Shown here in pieces: positions 12,461 through 23,500 of a stretch of 64,000 nt of DNA. A model generated the notes under the pieces. It did no database searches, was not told where the DNA came from, and saw only the letters and a program-made list of their open reading frames with translations. The translations under genes and the position numbers were made by a program. The stretch comes from Eucalyptus grandis (Eukaryota; Streptophyta; Magnoliopsida; Myrtales; Myrtaceae): assembly GCF_016545825.1 (NCBI RefSeq), contig NC_052614.1:6838559-6902558 (forward strand), read 5' to 3'. Each line of letters begins with the position of its first letter. The stretch's first letter is position 1.

Positions 12461-13587
12461 CTCGCGCGATCTAACGTGGCACGTGTAGCGCATCCAATCA
12501 TGCGACGATGTCCTGTCGAGATTCCCATGGGCCGCTTATCCGGTTCGTCTTTTTTCACGTATTTGGGCGGCGCCATCGAGTCCATAGATTGGCCCGGAAT
12601 TCGTTTTTTTTCTTTCATTTGGAAACCGGGCGGGGCCCACGTGGAAAGTTAGTTCGGAGCCACGAATTTCGGGGCACGATAGGGAGCTGGTGCCCGACTT
12701 AATCCCACGTCATCATAAAAATTGTTTTTTTCCTTTTTGCGATTATTTTATGCTCATTATCTTAGATTCTTAATCCCACGTCCCCATTACAATTATAATT
12801 TTTTTTTCCGGGGCCAATCATTGCCAATTTCATGATGTCGCGCCCCCCGTCATAAGAGAAAGAATTCGGTCGTCGTCCTTGCTGGACGTAATTTTTAAAC
12901 GTCGACCCGTACACGAATTCCCATACGCCAATGTTATTGAAATTTAGAACTTATTGATTACGGAAAGAGGAATTTTTTTTTGGGTTCAGAGCTTTCGCTC
13001 AATTATTTCGCCCACCATCCTTTCCTCTTACGACAGCAGGGGATCTCAGAGAATAATGCTGAGCCGAGATTATTCTCCCGACGACCTTCGGATGGCCTGG
13101 AAGAAGAAATCAATTTCCCGTCCCCCGGCACGTGACGGGCTTTCTTGTCTTTGACGGGACGAGTTCGTACGAAAAAGTCTAATGGAATTAAATGGATTCA
13201 TTTTTATCTTTTTCTTTCTTCTTCTTTTTTTTTTTGGGCGGTCCAGGTTTGGGATTTTCTATAAATATCAATGCACGTGGTGGGGTGTGCGGGTCGATTT
13301 TGTGATTTTATTATTATTATTTATGAAAGGTGGTTGACTGGTTGGGTGTAGACAGATATAAATCATGGGTAGCCGAAAAGGAAAGGAAAGGAAAGGAAGA
13401 TGCTTGTAAGCCCGAATTTTTCCCTGTCCTTGCCTCGAGTGGTCCCCTCTCGTCCGATGGCCAAATCGAAGCTTTGTCTCCACTTCTAATTTTCAATCGC
13501 GATGGATATTTTCTTTCCCTTTTGCATTTTTTATTTTTCAATCTTTTGGTTTGGCAAAACAGCCAAAATGAGCCATCTGCATTGATA
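12461..13587. other. Intergenic DNA, no gene seen
   Basis: No conserved protein or RNA gene was found. The stretch has several ACGTG-type words (for example near 12,638 and 13,129) and long A or T runs. Frames present are short and overlap on both strands. Confidence 0.5.
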
Positions 13588-14100
13588 TTATTAGGGGTGT
13601 GCATCAAAAACTATTCTTGCTCTGATTGAATTGATTGATTTTAGGCAGCTTCTATAGGAATTGGTCTAGTTTCTAGACTCTGAACAAATTGGACTGACTT
13701 GGTAGAACTAGTAAAGAGTATAATTTTAGGTTATTATTTTTATTCAGTGAGGGTGAAAAGTACAAATTATTAGTGGGAGTAATATCTTCTTTTATTAGTA
13801 ATTACTTCATATTTTCATCGCACGCTAGAAGTAACTTTCGATGTATTTATGATTTTTTGAAAAAAAAATAAAAAAAATAACAATCACTTTCCTAGCACGC
13901 TAGAACTAACTTTCAATGTATTTATGATTTTTTGAAATTTTTTAATTTTTTTTTTTGAATAACAATCACTTTCCTAAAGTAGATTCTCAGTTCCATTGAT
14001 TAAAAACTAATATTGTTTAGCTTAATCCCGATTTAGAGTGAGAATCGACTCATCTTGAAATTGACCTTTCTTATCAACCATTTTAGATGTCACCACAAGA
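13588..14100. mobile_element. Possible hAT-type remnant with an internal 75-bp direct repeat
   Basis: A start of the type TTAGGGGTGTGCATC near 13,589 resembles the ends of plant hAT elements, but no matching right end was found. Inside, about 13,824-13,887 and 13,895-13,977 are direct repeats sharing the words GCACGCTAGAA, TATTTATGATTTTTTGAA and AACAATCACTTTCCTA. Confidence 0.35.
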
Positions 14101-14442
14101 GTTTTATATCCAAGATGAAAAAAGTGCTTATTATAAGCAAGCATGGTAATGGCGAGGGTAGAACTGGATAATTGAGATTCGTGTTACGAAGTGGACAATT
14201 ATCGCGAAAATGCAAATTGTATCCCTTTCCCTTTTGGTCTTCTCAAATCGAGTTTTAATCAATCAATTAAACACGCCACACGCCAACGCTCGATTGGTTT
14301 TTCTAGACAATCCAACTCGGGCAAGTCGTCTCCTTCCATAAGTTGCATATGGCCTTCCTCAGGCGGACCATCAAAACACGACGTGGACATCAACTGAAGA
14401 AAGGGGGGGGCGCCGCATGATCCCTTTCGCTTTCCCGACCGC

Positions 14443-14703
14443 CACGTGGGCGCTCCTGAGTGGACGTTCATTAACGTCACCAACCACCCGGGCTGACAAA
14501 CGGACGGATTCCGGAAACGGAATCGGCTGTGGTGCCGAGGCTCCGCCGCGAGGCCCACGTGGCGACCCACTCCCTCGAGCGATGCCAATCCGAAAGGCAG
14601 AACGAGACGAAACGCAGGTCGTTTTGGGGGTGGGGGGGGGGGGCGATTGAGCACACGCAACACGTGACGAGGCGCGCGCGCGTACCGTCTCCGCATAAAT
14701 AAA
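14443..14703 (+). promoter_or_regulatory. CBL10 promoter: three G-boxes and a TATA box
   Basis: The palindrome CACGTG occurs at 14,443-14,448, 14,556-14,561 and 14,661-14,666; the first two sit in CCACGTGG contexts and the third is CACGTGACG. ATAAATAAA at 14,695-14,703 is the best TATA candidate and would place the transcription start near 14,725-14,735. G-box/ABRE elements bind bZIP and bHLH factors and often give ABA, stress or light response; that this promoter does so is inference. Confidence 0.6.
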
Positions 14704-14958
14704 GCGCGAGGGACGGGTCGGCCCAAACGAGTCGCCGTCTCTGACTCGCCCGAACCGTCGTCATCGGCCGGCGAATGCGAGCCGGGAGACCCCGCTTCTT
14801 CTCCTCCGGCGGCGGCTGCGGCGGCGGAAGAAGAAGCATAAGAAGAAGAAGAAGAAGATCCTCCGAGACCTCCGCCTCTTCCGCTCTCTCCGCGCGAGAT
14901 GAGATAGCTCGCAGAAACGGGACGCGCCTCCGGCTTCCGCGAGCTCCGCCAGGCGCCG

Positions 14959-17493
14959 ATGAGGAGCAACATTTCCTCGGTAAGCCGACGAGCTCGAGAT
15001 TCATTCGCGATTTTCCCGCCCGCCGGAGCTCGTCCGGCGACGCTGTTATCCTCGGAAACGCGTTTTTCCGACGCGTTTTTTTCGCGTGCGCCGGCTCTGA
15101 GATTTTTCTCTAGTTTTAGGCCTCCGATCGTCGGACCGATTTCGCACGCGCCGTCGCTGCCGCTCGCGAGATCGGTCGCGGACGTCGTTGACTCGTCGCT
15201 CGCTCGCTCATCATTTGCTTTTTTTTTTTTTTGGTTGCAGAGATGCAGCTCCCTGACAATAGGCGAGCGGATCTGCGCGGCCTTCATACCGTTCGTGGCG
15301 ATTTTCGAGATTTTTATATTCACATTGGTCGATTGCTTCGAGTGCCGACCCCGGCCGCGCGACAGGAGGCTTCCCTACGGTTTCAGAGAACTGGTTCGCC
15401 TCGCAGATGAGACAAAATGTCTGTTCCGTCTTCCTGTTTCTTTGTATGTCTGTCTGCTTCTGGCGATTTTTTTTTCTTTTTTTGGAGTGCTCCTTTAATT
15501 ATGCCCTGTGCAACGTGTTTGGAAAGAATTTTCTTATCCATGGACCTGGGGAAAAGTGTGGGTTTGCAAGAGTGCTCAGTTAATTTGAAATGTTTGTGCG
15601 TGCGAGTTCTCGCCTCTGCGTGCGCATCCAATTCTTGAAAATCTGGTACCCATCGTTTGCAGTTGCTCTACCCAGAAAAACGGAAATTTGATGGTTATGT
15701 TTTCTTACTTTGCAGTCACCGTGAACGAAGTGGAAGCGTTACACGAGCTGTACAAGAAACTGAGCAATTCGATCATTGATGATGGTCTAATCCACAAGGT
15801 AAATCGCAGCGCGTCATTCGATACTTACCATACGTGTCCAGTCGTTAATTTCATCGGCTTTTTTCTCCCGTTCTATTTACTGAGCCCTTTGGAGGGAAGT
15901 TTTGGATTTCCTTTAGCTAGATTGACCAATCCATACATATGGCATGAATTGCCTGGGGACTAAAGATTATGATCATTTACTCATATTCTGAAGTTAAAGG
16001 CTTATAATTCCTGTTCTGTTCGTGTAGTTTGCTCACAATCAGATCTCTTTGTTGTAAGTTTGTAACATTCGGCACAGTTACTGTGGTCTACCTAAAAAGA
16101 GCGTCAAAGAATATGACGCCATATGCTTGTTTTATACTAATTAGCTGCAAGGGGCTCAGTATTCCTGCTCATATCTCTGCATGGTTGTGACCTTTTCCAA
16201 TTCCGCATGCAATGATTTGTACCAACCAATTGCGCGCATTTCTTCTTGTTGTAAGAACGATATCCAGTTACCAACCCTTAATTGTTAAACGTCTGTTGGG
16301 CACAGGAGGAGCTTCAGTTGGCACTGTTCCAGACTCCGTCAGGGGAGAACCTTTTCCTCGACCGGGTGAATAATCTCAACAACTCTTAGCCATCTTTTCT
16401 CTCATGTTTTACGATAACTGCTCCGAGCTGATTGGTCTTTGATATACATCAATGGGGTTAGTTCCTGGATGGTTGAACATTACTCCTTGACACTATGAAG
16501 ATTTAATTTAGGTTTTCTTGTGCATTGATACTTTCAGTGATTTGTCAAGTGTCAGTGTAAAGCTTTCCTGGACCAAAAGTGATATGGGTGGCAGTGCTAA
16601 TCCTTTCTCGGCCGTCCTCTGTCTCTTTGTTGATGAGTGTTTTGTGTTTTATTTCTTTTCTAGGTCTTTGATGTTTTTGATGAAAAGAAAAATGGAGTCA
16701 TTGAATTTGAAGAGTTTGTCCATGCACTCAATGTCTTTCATCCCTATGCTCCAGTGGAAGACAAAATAGACTGTAAGGATTCATTATGTGGTTTACTAGT
16801 ATTGTTGCAGCAGAGTTACTTTGTGTTGATGGTAATATATCTATTCTTTGCAGTTGCATTTAGGTTGTATGATCTCAGACAAACAGGGTACATTGAGCGA
16901 GAAGAGGTGACTATTTTATTCATCCTGGTTGCTGATTTACCAGACATTATAGGCAATAGGCTCATTAACCTTCCATTGGTTTCAGGTTAAGCAAATGGTT
17001 ATTGCAATTTTGATGGAATCAGACACGAGTCTGTCCGAGGATCTCCTTGAGGCTATTATCGACAAAGTAATACAGACCCCACCAAAAGAAATGCATTGTA
17101 TTCCTTCTCATTTTCTTCTCACCTTTGATAACAACCTCATCCTCACAGAAGGCACATTACTTTTGCAGACATTTGCTGATGCAGATGCTGACAGGGATGG
17201 GAGGATCAGCAAAGATGAATGGAAGGCTTTCGTGCTACGAAATCCGACTCTTCTGAAGAATATGACTCTTCCATACTTAAAGTACGTCTTTATTCTTTCT
17301 GTCCTTGTTTTGCATGTCTCTGTTTCCACACTCTTCATTGTCGTTCCTTCTTTTTTGGCAACCTTTTCAAAATTTCTAATCGACCATCAGAGTTTGGGAG
17401 TATGGACCTAACTGCTTATTCAAAATTTCATTTTCCAGGGATGTCACCACTGTGTTTCCGAGTTTTGTTTTCAATACTGAAGTCGAAGACTGA
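14959..17493 (+). CDS. CBL10: Calcineurin B-like calcium sensor, CBL10-type
   Basis: This encodes a four-EF-hand calcium sensor that binds and activates CIPK kinases; CBL10 works with CIPK24 in salt tolerance at the tonoplast or plasma membrane. Nine coding exons: 14,959-14,979, 15,241-15,418, 15,716-15,798, 16,306-16,365, 16,664-16,772, 16,854-16,906, 16,986-17,066, 17,169-17,281 and 17,439-17,493. They join in frame into about 250 residues, close to the family's usual length. The first exon gives only seven residues (MRSNISS). It lacks the MGC(F/S) myristoylation start of most CBLs and instead has a hydrophobic N-terminal stretch ([20 protein letters not shown]), the hallmark of CBL10. Calcium loops are seen in [29 protein letters not shown] and [15 protein letters not shown]; the C-terminus ends [12 protein letters not shown]. 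The gene converges on the MAPKKK gene at 20.6 kb. Upstream ATGs in the leader (14,775 and 14,899) may reduce translation. Confidence 0.93.
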
Positions 17494-18548
17494 AAGTTCT
17501 AGTGATTTATCATATTGCACTACTGGATAGTGCCATCAAAAGATAGTCTCGCATGAACAGCCTCATTTCAGCAGATACATATAGGTCAAGTTTTCTGTGG
17601 GTTGGAGACAGTTTTTAAGTTTAGGAGCAGATTCCACTTTGTCATTTGATTATGGGAACTACAGTGCTACTCAGTGATCTGAGCAAATGAGGAAAAGAAA
17701 GGAACTTATTAGAAGGAAAAATGCTTTTGTTGCTCTGGGCGTCAAATTGCAGCATGGTGGAAGAATCTCACAGATAAAAGAAGGTAAAAACAAAAAGACA
17801 AAGCTGGATTCTAGTAATTAAACCCGTTATAGAGAATTTCATAGCTCGAGCACCCTGGTGGGGTGCAATTGTCAATTTTGTAATGGCGTAGTTATTCGCC
17901 AACAATTTGCCTTAGGTTAGTTGTGTACATAGTTTTCCTTGATGACTAGGCACTAGCAACTTGAATGATATGGTGTGGACCTTCGAGAGAAAGATCATTG
18001 CACGCTAGGTCAACCCTTTCAGCTCTCGAGTCCACCATTGAAGGCCTTGTACATAGTTTCCTATGTGAAAGGGACAATTGTTTATGCTCAGTGAACAAAG
18101 AGACAATTCATCTTCTCTTTTGACTTGTTACTCGACTCTGTTTCTCCATGTTTTCTTGTTTTGGTACATACACAGGGCAAAAGCCTTCACAAAAAGAGAA
18201 AAAGCTATCAAGTACTACAATCTTTGATTCCTAATTTTTCTCCTAAAAGAGAAAAGCCAACTCCGAAGGTGGAATGGTCTAGGTGATTTGCTGGTCATGG
18301 CATGTAGGTACCGCTAAAGATTGGAAGCTGTGATGAATGGAGGGAGTAATGTGATTTCAAACGTGATAAGATGGACTGTTGTATCAATTCAAGAAGAGCT
18401 TTAATTGGACAAGAGTTCCATGTGCATTTAGATTTGTATACTTTTACGAATTTGTTGAATTTTCTTTTCCTATCATAAGTAGGATGTTGAGTTTCGTATG
18501 TTTCTTAGTTAAAAGGCTTGCCATTCCAATTTGAAGCAGGATTTCAAT
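17494..18548. other. CBL10 3' flank, no gene seen
   Basis: The first few hundred bases after the CBL10 stop are likely its 3' untranslated region. Beyond that I see no gene, repeat family or RNA that I can support. Confidence 0.5.
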
Positions 18549-19640
18549 TATGTATACTTCCACAGGTTACTCTTTCTGTTCTTTCATTGAGGCCAGCCTC
18601 TACTCTGGAACACGACGCAAACCTAAAATTATTTACTCATCCACTGAGACTCTTCAGATTCTGAATCGAATTGACTCTCCCCACTCTGGGACTGGTCGTA
18701 CTGTACGGACCCTACCTGCTCCCAGTTGGCTACTACTGAAGCCTCTGGTGAATCTAGGCTGCCGCCAGTGGAGCAGACTCTTGCTGTTGAGATGGACAGT
18801 GCTGAAAACTCGAGTCATTCCTAACAGATGTTAATAGAATCCTAGAGAGATCTGGGACATCAGTCAATCTTGGTCCCAAAGCGATTGCTCTCCGTGCCAC
18901 TGGCACTCCTGGTCCTAGCGTGCAAAGCACAGAAAACCAGAGTCTTGGAGCTGGAGAGGCACAGGAAAACAGGATGGTGATCACAGAAATAGGAGAGTTC
19001 GAGGACTCAGGATTGATGAAGAAACTTGTGAGCCAGATCGTGAAGACTCTCCAGGAATGAGGATGAAGCAGCGGGAGCGACATCTGATGGTGAAGGAAAA
19101 GATGAGGCCAGAGGCTGGATATAAAGTTGGGGGAAATTAGTTTTGATGATGAAGGTCCTGTTGACGAAAAAAGGGAGGAAATCGTCGTGGTCCCCGATGA
19201 GATGATTCGTGAAGCCGTGTTGGGTAACGGGGGACAAGCTCAAAGAAACCATCGATTTGGGGTGGTCCAAACGTGGATGAGAAGAAGGGCAAGCTAATAG
19301 GCATGGCGGATGATGTAGGGGAGAATGATCCACATTGAAAGGAAGCTTTCTGGTCGTTTTCCCATAACTTTAATAGAAAAGTTCCCGGCAAAAGAAAATG
19401 CGAGAAAGTGCGCTAAGCAGTACCAGCAAGAGTTGAATTAGATGAACGATTCTGACAATCCGTCTTTACTAAGCCTGGTTCGGAGTAGCGATCCTTAAAG
19501 CGGCATTTGCCAGAAACGAGAAACATAATGACTCTTCATGCCCCGCTTGATGACTGGAAGGTCGAGCATTCCTCGGGTCAGAAGCGAAAGCCTGAGCCTA
19601 CTAAACTCGGGTGCGCCAAGAAGGCCGAAACCTTGAGGTA
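18549..19640 (+). pseudogene. Decayed coding-like stretch, family unknown
   Basis: The composition is less AT-rich than the neighbours and short stretches read like protein (for example LPPVEQTLAVEMDSAENSS and SSGQKRKPEPTKLGCAKKAE), but stops and frame changes interrupt every frame. It could be an old retroelement ORF or a gene fragment; no diagnostic domain is visible. The call rests on composition and interrupted frames only. Confidence 0.3.
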
Positions 19641-19699
19641 TTATACTTCACTGGCATGACTATGAATTTGGGCAGCAATTGGCAAATTCTAGTCTCTCC

Positions 19700-20110
19700 A
19701 GCCTCATAACGAGTTCTCTCCAATTCGAGTGAGAATGACGCGTGCATCATTCGAGTATTGACGCATTGTTGCATCAGTAAAGTTAGATTGGACGAGATTC
19801 TGTCAATTAGGAGTCGAGTTCTATTAGGGATTTTATAAGTTCTTTCTTCCTATTATAAGGAAGGTTTTCTTATCTTACATGTTTCCTCCTTTATATTTTC
19901 CTTTACTAGAAATTCAGATTTCAAAGAACCATTACGGTTCTTCCTATCAATAGAGCAAATGAACGATTATCAATGTTTATCTCAAGTGTCATGCTGAAGC
20001 AACTGTACTTTTTATCTTGCGACGTCAAAATGACTTCGAATTATCGTTCATTCAAGATCCCAATCAGACCAGACTTCCTTAAATGTAAAGACAAGAGCAT
20101 CTAAACAAAC
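19700..20110. mobile_element. Possible solo LTR fragment
   Basis: The stretch has TTCCTATTATAAGGAAGG, followed by pyrimidine-rich runs and TTATATTTTCC, a layout like the promoter end of plant Copia LTRs. No paired LTR, primer-binding site or target duplication was found, so this is a weak call. Confidence 0.2.
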
Positions 20111-20580
20111 ATCCCTTTTTTCTTTCCCATTCAATTTTCACAATACCCTGCAGAGATCGACTGTTTACACTTCACAAGTAAGATCTCTGCGAGTTACATG
20201 ACTTTAATTACCTTTTATTTTTTGTTTTTCGGTTTCTTTTTTCTTTTTTCTTTTTGCATTGTTCTTGATTCTTACACTTTTCTTACATGAGAATTGACAG
20301 TTGCATGTTGTAGTAATAAAACAAAAGCACATTCCAAATGGGAATCCTCCACTGCACTTTTGCAGCCTGCTTCATTGAAGAGGATGTCCACCTTGTGCTG
20401 CTGAATGAAGAGTGCTCGTGCCCCCACTTTGACTGAGCCAGCACCCCTCACAAATAAAAAGTATTTTCTCTCTCTACAGTTTCTTTTGCCGAACGAAAAT
20501 TGCAACCTCCAGCTCTTCGAGCCGAGGATCAAGCATCTGTCTGACTAGGAGAATTACAGGAACAGCAACCCCCAGCAATG

Positions 20581-23500
20581 CTAACTGGTAGAATTCTTTC
20601 TGTCAGCAAGCAACCGTTGGAGACGTCTTAGACGAAGTATAAGCTGAGTAAAAGAAGGCCGCAAATGTGGCTCCCTGCAAGAGACAACTTCTAGTCAATT
20701 GTTGAGTAAAAGCAGCAAAGATCGATTAGGAGTCACAGCACAAAGACTTCCAGTTACCGGATAAACGACTTTCTCATTCAAAAGATTGGTAAAAGTAAGA
20801 ACAACACAACTAAAAAGCAGATATGCATACTCATATCAGATCTTGTGTGGGAAATGTAAAGAACCATTCTCAATCAAGTAATCCCCATCTTCATATTGCG
20901 TAAGGCTCAAGACATTATAGTCGACCTGATACAATGCAGAAATTTTAGGCTTAAGACTTACGTTAGCCAACATTCTTGTATTATCTGTGCAACAGTGGGG
21001 TCAACCTCCTCTGGGATTTCAAGACGCCTGTTCTGGAAACCAACAGCTCCAACAACTTGCATTGAATTCAACCCCTTCCATGGTATAGACAAGGTTGCCA
21101 ACTCCCATAGTATCACACCAAAACTATAAACATCACATCTGCAAAAAATATGAATATGTTCACGCAACAAATCCAGGAGTGAATTAAAAAAATTATAAAA
21201 ATGGAATACGATACATTTTTTACACTTACTTCTCGTTGGCTGGTTCATTCCTTAGAACTTCCGGTGCCATCCACTCCGGCTGTAACAAAAGAAGGCTCCA
21301 TCATTGGGATAGCACAAATGGTTCTCATGATTTCATTTCATCACTAGGGGGCATTCAAAAATACAGCAATACGCCTAAATAAATATCAGCGTTGAAATTA
21401 CCGTTCCAGCAGTAGACTTTGAGGACAAAAACGTGTGATGCTTCATCCGTGACAAGCCAAAATCACAAACCTGGAAAGGCAAAATGATGAATCTTAAAGA
21501 TTGCTTCTAAATTTAAGATAGAGTGCCAAAGCGGGAAAGAAGTGTCCAATCATTGTTAATGTAAACCTTAACAGCCCAGTTCTTATCAACAAGGAGATTT
21601 GGAGATTTTAGATCTCGATGCACAATAGTCGGGTGGCTTGTGTGCAAGTAATTCATCCCTTTTGCCTGCCAGAAATGAGAAAACAAGGCCCAGAAAGGTA
21701 GGTGAGGAGGAGCTCATGGATGTAGCAAATATCTCACATAACAATGTATCTCTGCAGAAACTTGTGGCAGATAATCGGAAACATGCACAATGCCATGCAC
21801 ATGTAACTGGAACGAGCTCACACTCCCACGCACTGAGAGATCATAAGTAGATGGGGGAGAGGGAGAGGCTAGGAGGGAGGTTAGTAGTACAATCCCATAC
21901 CACATCAAGAGCCATTCGCATTCGCCTCCTTTCATCAAGTTGAGGATTGGGACGATGCAATAACCGGTATAAACTTCCCCTAAGCAAAAGAATTGTAATG
22001 TAAGCACGCAACATCAACGTAGAGATTTTAAGATCATACTATCACCTGAAGAAATCAGTCATTGAAGGTCTAAGCATTGGAAGGAAGACTAAAACTCGTA
22101 GTATAAAGCTATCACTAATTGAACAAAGTTGTGAAGTGGAGAACCTAGGGAGAAATTCTGTCAATATAGAAAAATGAGGAGGTCGTGTAACTGCTCCCAT
22201 GAAAAGGACGACATTGGGATGCCGCAACCTTAACATGATTTCAACCTTGAAAGAAAGCATAAAAGTCAATTAGTTTCATCCCATGAAGGAATTAATAAGG
22301 TAATGAAATTCAAGGAATTGAACTTACTTCACATTTAAATTGTGCCAATGCTTCCCCCGAAAAATCTTGGTCCAAAAACTTCTTTACCGCAACTTCCTGT
22401 CATCGGATACAACGCTGAGAACATCATATTACAGAACATGCCACCAAACTGACATGCAGACCACAAAAACAAGCAATCATGGCTCTAAAACTAAGTCATA
22501 CTTAGAAAAAGAAGTTCATTAGCAAGAGGCCAAGAATTTCATAAGGGATTGGGAAGCATTTGGTGAGGATTTTTGCTTCACACGACTGAAAAGATTTTAA
22601 TTTATAAATGACATAAGTCACCAAAAATCTCACTAAACATGAGGCTCGTATCAACTAATGATGAACAATCATGACTGAGAAAAACTGAAACTTACGGTCC
22701 CATTCCACTCCGCTCGATAGACCTCCCCATATGATCCTGCAAGATAAAACATGAACAGAACCCATTACTAGTATTGAATGACAGATAGGCAATTACAAGT
22801 CTAGTTATTTACTACAAGCACATGACTGTTCTTTAAGAAAATTCTATGTTCAAGTTCAACAATTGTTAGTATGGGAAGAATATGCACCCCAAATAAACAC
22901 ATTCAACAAAACCAAATAGAAAGCCCTTGTGCTCACTATATCATACAATTTCATGAGAAAATTCCAGGCAACCAAAATTCAAAACCAACAGAGAATGCCG
23001 AGACAATGATCAACAGACACTAGCTCAATGCATCTCTTGTTAGTTTGCATTAGAAGAAGGTTTTACTCAGTTATTTCAACTCCCCAAAGCATTTCATCTC
23101 TCAATATGCTCTTCCTTGTCTCTAGGAGCCTAGGTATCTACTGTAAACCTTTCCTAATTTGGACCTCACCCTTCACTTTACGGATATGCCACCAAAGGCA
23201 CAGGCTAAGTGCTCTCAAAGAACTTTAGAGTCTAAGGACAAGTAGTTGGCAAAGAGCAAAAGGGTAGATAAAGACTGCAGCCAAAGCCAAGGGATTCCCA
23301 AAGGGCTGAGCACAAGCAGAGATGACACATCATAGGCACCAGCCTAAGAGGCAGTCAAGCAACTCAAGCGAACTGCCCTAACTTTCTAAAACATAAGAGA
23401 CAGAAACGATAAGTTTTTAAAGGTGGCCTGAATACCAAATCTTCCACTACAGCTCATAATTAATTAATCTATCTGCACACCAAGGTATAATTAAGCTTAC

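Noticed and set aside
14259..15323. A 354-codon open frame antisense to the CBL10 promoter and first exons
   Set aside because: It runs opposite to a well-supported gene across GC-rich leader DNA, has Ala/Ser/Pro runs and no domain. It is a shadow frame.
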